Assembly: GCA_002454505.1 (NCBI GenBank)
Contig: DKJA01000130.1
Location: forward strand, 68,255 to 100,509
Direction: 5' to 3'
Origin: Oxalobacteraceae bacterium UBA6704
GTDB lineage: Bacteria > Pseudomonadota > Gammaproteobacteria > Burkholderiales > Burkholderiaceae_D
DNA length: 32,255 nt
In this document: positions 1 through 9,900 of the stretch, in pieces
Position numbering within the stretch: the first letter of the stretch is position 1
Layout of the letters: every line of letters begins with the position of its first letter
Notes under the pieces: model-generated
What the model saw: only the letters and a program-made list of their open reading frames with translations
What the model was told of the DNA's origin: nothing
Database searches by the model: none
Made by a program: the position numbers and the translations under genes

Positions 1-25
1 ATCAAGTGCCTGACCCCGGTTTCTG

Positions 26-2161
26 TTACTTCTTCGGATACCGGATCGTCATTTCCTGCAGCAGGTTGTCGGCATGATCGACTTCCTTCATCACCCACAG
101 CATGTAGCGGATGTCGAGGTGGATCGCGCGCGTGATCGCCGTATCGAAGTACCAGTCCTTGGTGATCGATTCATACGTCGAATCGAAGTTCAGGCCCACC
201 AGTTCGCCGCGCTTGTTGACGATCGCCGAACCGGAGTTGCCGCCCGTCGTGTCGGCGCTGGTCAGGAAGTTGACCGGCACCGTGCCCAGCACGGGATCCT
301 TGAACTGGCCGTAGCGCTTGGCGTTGATCGCGTCGAGCAGGTTCTTCGGCGCGTTGAACGGGTCCTTGCCGGTGTGCTTCTCGACGATGCCTTCCACCGT
401 CGTGAACGGGCCTTTCGAGATGCCGTCGCGCGGCGAGTAAGGCGCCACCGTGCCGTACGTGACGCGCAGCGTGGAGTTCGCGTCCGGATACACCGGCTTG
501 CCCTGCGATTTCTTCCAGGCGATGACGGCGCTCATGTACTGCGGGATCACCTTTTCCAGGTTGCCCTCGACTTCCTTCTCGCGGTCTTCCAGCGCCAGTG
601 CGAAGGCGTTCAGCTTGACGGCCAGGCCGATGAAGGCATCGTCGGACTTGGCCAGCGTGGCGGCGTCCTTGTCCAGCAGGGCCAGGCGCGTGGCCGTATC
701 GCCCAGCTTCGACTTCGCGTACAGCGCCGGCACGTCGGCCGCTTTCGGCAGCAGCGCATCGAGGCCCGGCGGGTGGAAGCTGGCCGGCAGTTTCGCATAG
801 CGCTGCAGGCCGCCGGCAAAGCGGGCCTCGTCCACCGCACCCACGTACGACTGCTCGAGACGCGACAGGCGGGCCTTGATCATCGACAGGTCGCGGTCCT
901 GGTAGCCGGATTCGCGCTGCTCGTTCGGCTTCTTGCGCTCGTCGGCCAGGCGGACCAGCGTGCGGGCCGATTTCAGCAGGTCGGAATTGGTGGCCACGGC
1001 CCAGGCGAAGCGCTGCTGTTCCAGCGCCATGTCGGCGGCGATCGCCGCATCCAGTTCGGCCAGCATCGTCGGCGACACGTTGGCCTGCTTCGCATACCAG
1101 GCGCGGAATTCGGCATCCTGCACGTCCTTGATCGCCGCGATGTCCTTGCGCGCGAAGCCGTCCAGCAGGCCCTGCGTCTTCTTCATGCGGTTGTTGATCG
1201 ACTTGACGACGCTGGCATAGCGCACTTCGTCGTTCTTGCTGTTCTTCGTGCTGGCGGCGATGGTGTCCAGGTCGGCCTGGTACTCGGCCACCTGCGCCGG
1301 ATAGCTGGTGTTGTTGGCGAAGCGGATCTCGGCCGGCAGCTTGTAACGGCTGGTGCGGCCCGGATAGCCGGCCAGCAGGATCGGATCGCCCGCCTTCAGG
1401 CCTTCGGCCGACACGACGAGGAAGTCCTTCGATTTGTAGGGCACATTGTCCGGCGACGGGTCGGCCGGGCGGCCGTCCTTGCCCACGTAGGCGCGCAGGA
1501 ACGAGTAGTCGCCCGTGTGGCGCGGCCATTCGTAGTTGTCGATGTCGCCGCCGTAGTTGCCGATCATGTCCGCCGGCGCGTAGACGAGGCGCACGTCGCG
1601 GATCATCATCTGGCGGATGCGGTAGTACTCGAGGCCGCGGTGGAAGGCCGGCACGGAGCAGCGGTACGCCTTGTCCGTTTCGCATTCGGCGGTCAGCTGC
1701 TTGACGCGGTTTTCGATCTGCTCGTGGCGGGCCTTGCCGCCCACGTTCTCCAGGCCCTTCAGCACGCGGTCGGTGACGTTTTCCACCTTGTCCGTCACGT
1801 ACACCAGCGAGTTCGGTCCGCCCGGCAGTTCTTCGCCGCGCGTCCTGGCCAGGAAGCCGTTGACGATGTAGTTCTTCTCCGCCGTCGAATTGCGCTGGAT
1901 GGCGCCATACGCGCAGTGGTGATTGGTCACCACCAGGCCGTCCGGCGACACGAACGAAGCGGAGCAGCCGCCCAGCGACACCATCGCGCTCATCGGATGC
2001 TTCGACAGGTCGGCGATGCGCTCGGCCGGGATGGTCATGCCGATGCGCTTCAGCTCGGATTTGAGCTGCAGCATCTGGTGGGGTTGCCATTGGCCTTCGT
2101 CGCCGTGTGCGGTGCCGAAGACGGCCAGCAGGATGGCCGGCAGTGCGAGTTTTTTGAACAA
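26..2161 (-). CDS. S46 family serine peptidase (dipeptidyl-peptidase 7/11 type), secreted
   Basis: The 711-residue product matches the length and motifs of S46 dipeptidyl-peptidases, which remove dipeptides from the N-terminus of peptides in the periplasm or at the cell surface. Residues 1-20 form a signal peptide (FKK, hydrophobic core, AHG). The catalytic His lies in TNHHCA (about 79-84), the Asp region in DNYEWPRHTGD, and the nucleophile in TTGGNSGSA (Ser about 643). The start is TTG: no in-frame ATG precedes the signal peptide, and a GGGGGA ribosome site lies 6 nt upstream. After the Ser motif the protein reads LNFDSTYE. In the characterised enzymes, as I recall, the residue after FD is Gly (DPP7, hydrophobic P1) or Arg (DPP11, acidic P1). 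Here it is Ser, so the P1 preference cannot be predicted. It lies on the same strand as the upstream efflux operon but 192 nt away and has its own likely promoter. Confidence 0.93.
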   Translation of the reverse strand: MFKKLALPAILLAVFGTAHGDEGQWQPHQMLQLKSELKRIGMTIPAERIADLSKHPMSAMVSLGGCSASFVSPDGLVVTNHHCAYGAIQRNSTAEKNYIVNGFLARTRGEELPGGPNSLVYVTDKVENVTDRVLKGLENVGGKARHEQIENRVKQLTAECETDKAYRCSVPAFHRGLEYYRIRQMMIRDVRLVYAPADMIGNYGGDIDNYEWPRHTGDYSFLRAYVGKDGRPADPSPDNVPYKSKDFLVVSAEGLKAGDPILLAGYPGRTSRYKLPAEIRFANNTSYPAQVAEYQADLDTIAASTKNSKNDEVRYASVVKSINNRMKKTQGLLDGFARKDIAAIKDVQDAEFRAWYAKQANVSPTMLAELDAAIAADMALEQQRFAWAVATNSDLLKSARTLVRLADERKKPNEQRESGYQDRDLSMIKARLSRLEQSYVGAVDEARFAGGLQRYAKLPASFHPPGLDALLPKAADVPALYAKSKLGDTATRLALLDKDAATLAKSDDAFIGLAVKLNAFALALEDREKEVEGNLEKVIPQYMSAVIAWKKSQGKPVYPDANSTLRVTYGTVAPYSPRDGISKGPFTTVEGIVEKHTGKDPFNAPKNLLDAINAKRYGQFKDPVLGTVPVNFLTSADTTGGNSGSAIVNKRGELVGLNFDSTYESITKDWYFDTAITRAIHLDIRYMLWVMKEVDHADNLLQEMTIRYPKK

Positions 2162-2194
2162 GGTAGTCCCCCGAATTGTTAAAAAAGCCCGGGG

Positions 2195-2200
2195 AGTATA
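2195..2200 (-). promoter_or_regulatory. Probable -10 element for the S46 peptidase gene
   Basis: On the minus strand the hexamer TATACT matches five of six consensus -10 bases and lies 33 nt upstream of the TTG start. About 17 nt further upstream is TTCTCT, a weak -35. This would let the peptidase be transcribed apart from the efflux operon. It was called by eye and has no experimental support. Confidence 0.45.
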
Positions 2201-2353
2201 GTCGGACTTCCCGTACGAGAGAAACGGTTTTTTTGCTGGCCTGCCACTGGCGTATCAGGCAGTCGCAAACCGTTCAGGGCAAGTCGCAGCGCCGCAGACA
2301 GTGCTTCAGCACGGCAAGGCGCTGCGGCGCAGCCATGGACGGTTTACGGCTGC

Positions 2354-3742
2354 CTACCGACTCCAGCCGCCACCGAGCGACTGGATCAAGGCCACCGCCG
2401 TCGTCTGCCGGTCGGCCTGCACCTGGATCAGCGAGCGCCGCGCGTTCAGCGCCGTGACCTGCGCGGTGACGACGTCCGTGTAGTCCACTTGCCCGGCCCG
2501 GTAGCGGTTGATCATCTGCTGCTCGACCTGATCGGCCGCCTCCGACGCCTGGCGGCGCAGGTCCTGCTGCAGCGCCAGCGCGCGCGTGGCGGCCAGTTGG
2601 TCTTCCACGTCGGCGAAGGCGCTCAGCACCGTCTGGCGGTACTGTGCGATCGTGGCATCGCGGGCGGCGCGGGTCTGCTCGACACGGGCGTCGATGGCGC
2701 CGGCATTGAAGATCGCCTGCGCCGTCGACGCGCCCAGCGACCACAGGCTGTTCGATGCGTTGAACAGGCCGCCCACCTGGCTGTTGCCGTAGCCATAAGA
2801 GGCGCTGAGGCTCAGCGACGGATAGTAGGCGGCGCGGGCGATACCGATATTCTCGTTGGCGACAGCCACGCGACGTTCCGCCGCGGCGATGTCCGGCCGG
2901 CGCTGCAGCAGCGTCGACGGCACGCCCAGCGGCACGTCCGGCACCGCCAGCGTCCACGGCGCCGCCGCCAGCGAGAACTCGGCCGGCGCCTTGCCCAGCA
3001 GGACGGCGATGGCGTGTTCGTACACGGCACGTTGCCGGATCACGGTCAGCTGGTCGGCCCGCGCGGTGGCCAGTTGCGTCTGCGCCTGCAGCAGGTCGGA
3101 CTTCGCCGTGATGCCCGCGTCGAAGCGGTTGGCGGTGATCTGCTGAACGCGTTCGTAACCTTCTACCGTCGTGTCGAGGATCTGCTTTTCCACATCCGTC
3201 TGGCGCAGGCCGATGTAGTTGGCCACCAGCTCGCCCTGCGCCGACAGCCGCGCGGAAGCCAGTTCCGCCGCGCTGGCCTGCGCACTGGCCTGCGCACCCG
3301 TGACGCCCGCCCGCAGCTGGCCCCAGATGTCCGGCTCCCAGCTGCCGCCGATATCGACGCGATAGTTGTTCGCGGCGCGCGTGTCGCCACCGCCGCCGGA
3401 GCGCGTGCCCGAGCCGCTCAGGCTCACCACCGGGAACAGCGAGGCGCGCTGCTCGGCCACCACGGCGCGCGCCTGCGCATACTGCGCAGCGGCCAGTGCC
3501 ACGTTCTGGTTGTTCACTTCCACCGACGCGGCCAGCTCGTTGAGAATCGGGTCGTTGAACAGCGTCCACCACGGGCCCCGCTCCAGCGCATCGGCCGGCG
3601 CGGCGGCCGTCCACCCTTCCGCCTCCTTGAAGACGGCCGGTGAAACGGCGGTCGGCACTTCGTATTTCGGTCCCACCGCGCAGCCGCACAGCAGCAAGGC
3701 GAAGGCAACGGGAGTCAAGCGTAAAGTCATCGTTCGGTTCAT
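2354..3742 (-). CDS. RND efflux outer-membrane channel lipoprotein (OprM/NodT family)
   Basis: This 462-residue protein is the outer-membrane exit duct of the tripartite pump encoded just upstream. It has an N-terminal lipoprotein signal with a lipobox ending at Cys21 (LLLCGC), then AVGPKYEVP, the usual opening of the family. Two TolC-like repeats follow, rich in Ala/Gln helical segments, with the characteristic LLQRRPDIAAAERRVA block in the second half. I chose the ATG at 3742 because it overlaps the stop of the second pump gene as ATGA, gives a lipobox, and removes a non-homologous N-terminal extension. A second Met four residues on would also work. Translational coupling suggests it is made in step with the pump subunits. 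The substrate cannot be read from sequence. Confidence 0.93.
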   Translation of the reverse strand: MNRTMTLRLTPVAFALLLCGCAVGPKYEVPTAVSPAVFKEAEGWTAAAPADALERGPWWTLFNDPILNELAASVEVNNQNVALAAAQYAQARAVVAEQRASLFPVVSLSGSGTRSGGGGDTRAANNYRVDIGGSWEPDIWGQLRAGVTGAQASAQASAAELASARLSAQGELVANYIGLRQTDVEKQILDTTVEGYERVQQITANRFDAGITAKSDLLQAQTQLATARADQLTVIRQRAVYEHAIAVLLGKAPAEFSLAAAPWTLAVPDVPLGVPSTLLQRRPDIAAAERRVAVANENIGIARAAYYPSLSLSASYGYGNSQVGGLFNASNSLWSLGASTAQAIFNAGAIDARVEQTRAARDATIAQYRQTVLSAFADVEDQLAATRALALQQDLRRQASEAADQVEQQMINRYRAGQVDYTDVVTAQVTALNARRSLIQVQADRQTTAVALIQSLGGGWSR

Positions 3743-6700
3743 GCGGGTTCCGCCTGGTTGCGGCTCAAATGGTGTTCTTCGGGGCTGCGCCGGCGCAGCT
3801 TGTCGAGCAGGATGTAGACGACCGGTGTCGTCAAAAGGGTCAGCAGCTGGCTGGCGATCAGGCCGCCGATGATGGCGATGCCAAGCGGCTGGCGCAGCTC
3901 GGAGCCTTCGCCGAAGCCGATGGCCAGCGGCAGCGCGCCCAGCGCGGCGGCCAGCGTCGTCATCAGGATAGGCCGGAAGCGCAGCACGCACGCTTCGCGC
4001 ACCGCGTCGATGGCCGACAGGCCGCGCGACCGCTCAGCCTCCAGCGCAAAGTCGATGATCAAAATCGCGTTCTTCTTGACGATGCCGATCAGCAGGAACA
4101 CGCCGATCAGCGCGATGATGGAGAACTCCATCTTGAACAGCAGCAGCGCCAGCACGGCACCGACGCCGGCCGATGGCAGCGTGGACAGCACCGTCACCGG
4201 GTGCACCAGGCTTTCGTACAGGATGCCCAGCACGATGTAGATGACGACAATCGCCGCCAGGATCAGCATCGGCTGCTGCTTGTTCGACTCCTCCGCCTGC
4301 TTGGCCTGGCCCTGGAAGCTGCCGCGCACATTGGTCGGCATCGCGATGTCGGCCTCCGCCTGCTTCACCGCTTCCTGCGCCTGCGACAGGCTCACGCCTT
4401 CGGCCAGGTTGAACGAGATCGTCGTGGCCAGTTCGCCATCCTGGTGGTTGATCGACGTGGGCGTCGAGCTCTCGGCAAAGCGGGCGATGCCGGACAGCGG
4501 CACCATCGGCGACGACGTCGTGGACAGCGCCGAGCCGGTGGACGTGTCGCGCTGGCCCTGGGCGTTATTGGTCGACGCGTTGGTACCGCCCGAAGTCGTG
4601 GTCGTGGTGGTCGACGTGCCCGGCACGTACACGTCCCGCAGCGCTTCCGGACTCTGCGCATACTGTTGCGCCACTTCCATCACCACCTTGTACTGGTTCA
4701 GCTCATCGTAGATCGTCGCCACCTGGCGCTGGCCGAACGCGTTGTACAGCGCGTTGTCGACGTCCTTGACGCTCATGCCCAGGCGCGATGCGGTCTCCTT
4801 GTCGATCGTGACGAAGGTCTCCACGCCATTGTCCTGCTGGTCCGTGTCGATGTCGGTCAGTTCCGGCTGGCTTTTCAGCGCATCGGCCAGCTTGCTGGCC
4901 CAGCTCTTCAGGTCTTCGCGGCTATCGCTTTTCAGCGTGTACTGATAGGTCGAGTTGCTCGACCGGCCTCCCATCCGCAAGTCCTGCACGGGGTTGAGGA
5001 ACAGCGACACACCGGTGACCTTCGCCAGTTGCGGCCGCAGCCGCGCGATGACGGCCTGGCCGGCCTCGGTACGCTCCGATGCCGGTTTCAGGTTGACGAA
5101 CATGAAGCCGCCGCCGGCCCGCGAACCGCCGGTAAAGCCGACGACGGTGGCCACGGCCGGATCCTTGCGGATGATGTCGACCAGCTGGCGCAGCTTCTGC
5201 TGCATCGCCTGGAACGAGATGCTCTGGTCGGCGCGCATGCCGCCGTTGATCTGGCCCGTGTCCTGCTGCGGGAAGAAGCCCTTCGGTGCGGCCGCGAACA
5301 GGTAGACATTCAGCGCCACGACGAAGGCGAGAATGCCCATCACCATCCACACACTGTGCAATGCCCAGTCCAGCGCGTGTTCGTAGATCCGCTGCATCCA
5401 CAGGAAGCTCCGCTCGAACGCCTGCGAGATGCGGCCCGGCGGCTTGCGGTCTTCCTCCGATTTGAGCAGCCACGCGCACATCATCGGCGTCGTCGTCAGC
5501 GAAATCACCAGCGAGATCATCACGGCCGCGGACAGGGTGACGGCAAACTCGCGGAACAGCCGGCCCACCTGCCCGCCCATGAACAGCAGCGGAATGAACA
5601 CGGCCACCAGCGACAGGCTGATTGACAGCACGGTGAAGCCAACCTCTTTCGCACCCAGCAGCGCCGCCTTGAAGCGGTCCATGCCCGCCTCCACGTGACG
5701 CGCCGTGTTTTCCAGCACGACGATCGCATCGTCGACCACGAAGCCGGTGGCCACCGTCAGTGCCATCAGAGATAGGTTGTTCAGCGAGAAGCCGAGCATG
5801 TACATCACGCCGAAGGTACCCAGCAGCGACACCACGGTGGCAATCGCCGGAATGATCGTCGCCCGCACATTGCGCAGGAAGGCGCTGACGACGAGCACCA
5901 CCAGCACCACCGAAATCATCAGCGTGAATTCGATCTCGTGCAGCGACGAGCGGATCGAATTGGTGCTGTCGGACGCCACGTCCACCGAGATATCCTGCGG
6001 CAGCTGTTCGCGCAACTGGGGCAGCAGGTCGCGCACGCTGTCCACCGTTTCGATGATGTTGGCACCCGGCTGCCGCGTGACCAGCACGATGACGGCCGGC
6101 TGGCCGTTGTACAGGCCGAGGGTGTTCTTGTTCTCCGGGCCATCCTCGACGGTGGCCACGTCGCTGAGGCGGATCGCCGCCTTGTCGCGCCACGCGACGA
6201 TCAGGTCGCGGTAGTCGGCCGCGCTGCGCCCGCCCGTCGCAGTGCTGGGCGCCGAATAGATCTGCAGCCGGCGCCCCTCGCTTTCGATGGCGCCACGCGG
6301 GCGGTTGGCATTGGTGGCCTGGATCGCCGCGCGCACGTCTTCCATCGATACGCCGTATTTATTGAGCGCATAGGGCAGCAGTTCCACGCGCACGGCCGGC
6401 AGCGAGCCGCCGCCGATCTCCACGTCGCCCACGCCTTTGACCTGCGCGAGCTTCTGCGACACGATGTTCGACACGGCCTCGTAGATCTGGCCCGGCGTGC
6501 GCGTCGGCGAAGTCAGCGCAAGGATGATCACCGGCGCATCGGACGGATTCATCTTGCGGTAGGTCGGATTGCTTTTCAGCGTGGCCGGCAGGTCGGCGCG
6601 CGACGCGCTGATGGCGGCCTGCACTTCGCGGGCGGCGGAATCGATCTTGCGGTTCAGGTCGAACTGCAGGTTGATCCGCGTCGAGCCGCTGGACGAGCTG

Positions 6701-6945
6701 GACGTCATCTCGTTGACGCCCGCGATGGTGCCCAGCCGGCGCTCCAGCGGCGTGGCGACGCTGCTGGCCATCGTGTCCGGACTGCCGCCCGGCAGGCTGG
6801 CCGACACGGAAATGGCCGGGAAGTCCACCTGCGGCAGCGGCGACACGGGCAGCACGAAGAAGGCGCCGATGCCGGCCAGCGCGATGCCGATCGTCAGCAG
6901 GACGGTGGCGATCGGGCGTTTGACGAACGGTTCCGACAGGTTCAC
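3739..6945 (-). CDS. mdtC: RND multidrug efflux pump inner-membrane subunit, MdtC type
   Basis: This 1068-residue, twelve-helix proton-driven transporter lies in the inner membrane. Its opening (RPIATVLLTIGIALAGIGAF, then PQVDFPAI and ASLPGGSPDTMASSVATPLE) follows E. coli MdtC closely. The proton-relay residues are present: the Asp pair in GFVVDDAIVVLEN (TM4) and the Lys in GIVKKNAILIIDF (TM10). MdtC forms heterotrimers with MdtB, whose counterpart is the gene before it. Its start is GTG, and GTGA overlaps the stop of that gene by 4 nt. Near residues 773-811 there is a Ser/Thr/Gly/Asn-rich stretch, including six Thr in a row, inside the second periplasmic domain. E. coli MdtC lacks it, and it explains most of the extra length. 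Confidence 0.93.
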   Translation of the reverse strand: MNLSEPFVKRPIATVLLTIGIALAGIGAFFVLPVSPLPQVDFPAISVSASLPGGSPDTMASSVATPLERRLGTIAGVNEMTSSSSSGSTRINLQFDLNRKIDSAAREVQAAISASRADLPATLKSNPTYRKMNPSDAPVIILALTSPTRTPGQIYEAVSNIVSQKLAQVKGVGDVEIGGGSLPAVRVELLPYALNKYGVSMEDVRAAIQATNANRPRGAIESEGRRLQIYSAPSTATGGRSAADYRDLIVAWRDKAAIRLSDVATVEDGPENKNTLGLYNGQPAVIVLVTRQPGANIIETVDSVRDLLPQLREQLPQDISVDVASDSTNSIRSSLHEIEFTLMISVVLVVLVVSAFLRNVRATIIPAIATVVSLLGTFGVMYMLGFSLNNLSLMALTVATGFVVDDAIVVLENTARHVEAGMDRFKAALLGAKEVGFTVLSISLSLVAVFIPLLFMGGQVGRLFREFAVTLSAAVMISLVISLTTTPMMCAWLLKSEEDRKPPGRISQAFERSFLWMQRIYEHALDWALHSVWMVMGILAFVVALNVYLFAAAPKGFFPQQDTGQINGGMRADQSISFQAMQQKLRQLVDIIRKDPAVATVVGFTGGSRAGGGFMFVNLKPASERTEAGQAVIARLRPQLAKVTGVSLFLNPVQDLRMGGRSSNSTYQYTLKSDSREDLKSWASKLADALKSQPELTDIDTDQQDNGVETFVTIDKETASRLGMSVKDVDNALYNAFGQRQVATIYDELNQYKVVMEVAQQYAQSPEALRDVYVPGTSTTTTTTSGGTNASTNNAQGQRDTSTGSALSTTSSPMVPLSGIARFAESSTPTSINHQDGELATTISFNLAEGVSLSQAQEAVKQAEADIAMPTNVRGSFQGQAKQAEESNKQQPMLILAAIVVIYIVLGILYESLVHPVTVLSTLPSAGVGAVLALLLFKMEFSIIALIGVFLLIGIVKKNAILIIDFALEAERSRGLSAIDAVREACVLRFRPILMTTLAAALGALPLAIGFGEGSELRQPLGIAIIGGLIASQLLTLLTTPVVYILLDKLRRRSPEEHHLSRNQAEPA

Positions 6946-9900
6946 GGCGTTACTCCGTCAGCGCTGCGCTGCGATTTGCGACCAAAGCGCTCGCCCAGCC
7001 GGTCGAACGCCAGGTAGATCACCGGCGTCGTGTACAGCGTCAGCACCTGGCTGACCAGCAGGCCGCCGAAGATGGCGAGACCCAGCGGCCGGCGCAGTTC
7101 GGCGCCCTCGCCCACGCCCAGCATCAGCGGCACGGCGGCAAACAGCGCGGCCAGCGTCGTCATCAGGATCGGCCGGAAGCGCAGCAGCGCGGCCTGGTGG
7201 ATCGCTTCCTGCGGCGGCTTGCCGTGCTCGCGCTCCGCCTCGATGGCGAAGTCGATCATCATGATCGCGTTCTTCTTGACGATGCCGATCAAGAGGATGA
7301 TGCCGATGATGCCGATCACGCCCAGATCCTGGCCGGATACCATCAGCGCCAGCAGCGCGCCCACTCCGGCCGAAGGCAGCGTCGAAAGAATCGTCAGCGG
7401 GTGGATATAGCTTTCGTACAGCACGCCCAACACGATGTAGACGCAGACGACGGCGGCCAGGATCAGCCACAGCTGGTTGGTCAGCGATGCCTGGTAGGCA
7501 CCGGCGGCGCCGAGGAACGTCATCGTCACGGAACCCGGCAGCTTGATGTCGTCGGCCGCTTCGCGAATCGCATCGACGGCGCGGCCCAGCGACACGCCGT
7601 CGGCCGTGTCGAAGCCCAGCGTCGTGGCCGGGTACTGCGCCACGTGCGTGATCTGCAGCGGCGCCGGCACTTCGGTGATCTTGGCCACGGCGGACAGCGG
7701 CGTCGGCAGCCCGCTGCCGGTGCGGATCTGCAGGTCGCCCAGCGATTCCGGCGTGGACAGCATGCCCGGCGCCGATTCGAGGATCACGCGGTACTGGTTG
7801 GTCTCGGTGAAGATGGTCGACACGATGCGCTGGCCGAACGCGCTGTACAGCGCATCGTCGATGGCGGAAGCCGTGATGGATAAACGGGAAGCCGTGTCGC
7901 GGTCGATGCTGATGTAGGCGGCGGCACCGGTGGCACCGGCATCGGACACCACATTGCTCAGTTGCGTCTTCTTCGCCATCTGGGCGGCCAGCTTGTTGGC
8001 CCATTCGGTGACGGTGGCCGTATCGGCACCCTCGATCGACACGCGGTACTGCGTGGGACCGGATTCGGCGTCGATGGTCAGGTCCTGGGTCGGCTGCAGG
8101 TACAGCCGCACGCCGGCCACTTCGTCGACGCGCTGGCGCAGCCGCGCCATCACTTCCGGCTGGTCGCCGCGGTCGGCCTTCAGGTTGATCAGCATGCGGC
8201 CCGTGTGCAACATCGTGCTGTTCGCCGCATCGACGCCCACGAAGGAACTCAGCGACTCCACGTCCGGGTCGGCCAGGATCGCCTTGGAGGCCTGCTGCTG
8301 CAGTTCGGCCATGCGGGCATACGACACGGCCTGCGCCGTTTCGACGCGGGCCTGCAATTGCCCGGTGTCCTGCGTGGGGAACAGGCCTTTCGGGATCAGC
8401 ATGTACAGCACCACCGTCAGGATCAGCGTGGCCAGCGCGACGAGCAGCGTCAGGCCCTGGCGCGTCAGCACCCACGTCAGCGAGCGGTCGTAGTGGTGGA
8501 TCACGTAGTCGAAGAAGCGCTGCACACGGCCGCCGAAGCTGTTCGGATTCTCGTCCTTGTGCGACGTCAGCCAGCGGCCGGACATCATCGGCACCAGCGT
8601 CAGCGACACGACGGCGGAAATCAGGATCGTGATCGACAGCGTGATGGCGAACTCGCGGAACAGCCGGCCCACGACGTCGCCCATGAACAGCAGCGGGATC
8701 AGCACGGCGATCAGCGACACGGTCAGCGAAATGATGGTGAAGCCGATCTGCGTGGCGCCTTTCAATGCGGCGGCCATCGGCGTTTCGCCCTCCTCGATGT
8801 AGCGGGCGATGTTCTCGATCATGACGATCGCATCGTCCACGACGAAGCCGGTGGCGATCGTCAGCGCCATCAGCGACAGGTTGTTCAGGCTGTAGCCCAG
8901 CAAGTACATGACGCCGCAGGTGCCGATCAGCGAGATCGGCACGGACAGGCTGGCAATCACCGTCGCCCGCACGCTGTGCAGGAAGAAGAAGATCACCAGC
9001 ACCACCATCGCCACGGCAAGCAGCAGCTCGATTTCGACGTGTTCGACGGATGCGCGGATGCCCGCCGTGCGGTCGCTCAGCACGTCGACGCGCAGCGCGG
9101 TCGGCAGGCCGGCCTGCAATTCCGGCAGGCGCGCCTTGATCGCATCGACGGTGGCGATCACGTTGGCGCCCGGCTGGCGCTGCACGTTGAGGATGATCGC
9201 CGGCTTCATATTGGCCCATGCGCCCAGCTTGACGTTTTCCGCGCTGTCGACCACCTTGGCCACATCGGTCAACCGCACCGGTGCGCCGTTTTTATACGCG
9301 ACGATCAGGCTTTTGTAGTCGTTGGCCGTCAGCAGCTGGTCGTTGGCGTTGATCGTGAACGAGCGCGTGGGACCGTCGAAGGAACCCTTGGCGCTGTTGG
9401 CGTTCGCGTTCGAGATGGCGGTGCGCAGCGTGTCGAGGCCCAGGCCGTAGCTGGCCAGTGCCAGCGTGTCGGCCTGGATGCGGACGGCTGGCCGCTGGCC
9501 GCCCGACAGCGACACGAGGCCGACGCCGGACACCTGGCTGATCTTCAGCGCCAGCCGCGTGTTGACGATGTTCTGCACTTCCGTCAGCGGCATCGTGTCC
9601 GACGTGATGGCCAGCGTCAGCACCGGCGCATCGGCCGGGTTGACCTTGGCGTAGACGGGCGGTGCCGGCAAGTCCGTCGGCAGCAGCGAGCCGCCCGCAT
9701 TGATCGCGGCCTGCACTTCCTGCTCGGCCACGTCGAGCGTCTGGCCCAGGCCGAACTGCAGCGTGACGATGGACACGCCGGCCGCACTGGTGGAGCTCAT
9801 GCGCTGCAGGCCGGACATCTGGCCGAACTGGCGTTCCAGCGGCGCGGTGACCGTCTGCGCCATCACTTCCGGACTGGCGCCCGGGTACAGCGTCTGCACC

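Noticed and set aside
1..25. TGCCTGACCCCGG at the window edge as part of a dispersed repeat
   Set aside because: Only a few bases are visible and no second copy occurs in the window, so it cannot be supported.
74..2182. Long plus-strand open frame opposite the S46 peptidase gene
   Set aside because: Its translation is Arg/His/Val-rich and low-complexity, with no family pattern. It is the antisense shadow of a strongly supported gene in GC-rich DNA.
2223..2274. AACGGTTT/AAACCGTT inverted repeat between the outer-membrane channel and S46 genes as a terminator
   Set aside because: The arms are 36 nt apart and, on the relevant strand, are not followed by a T-run. Only a short inner stem supports folding, so I do not call it.
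3640..5625. Long plus-strand frame opposite the MdtC-type gene (also similar ones opposite the MdtB-type gene at 7962-9929)
   Set aside because: Gln/Arg/His-rich nonsense-like composition, antisense to clear RND transporters.
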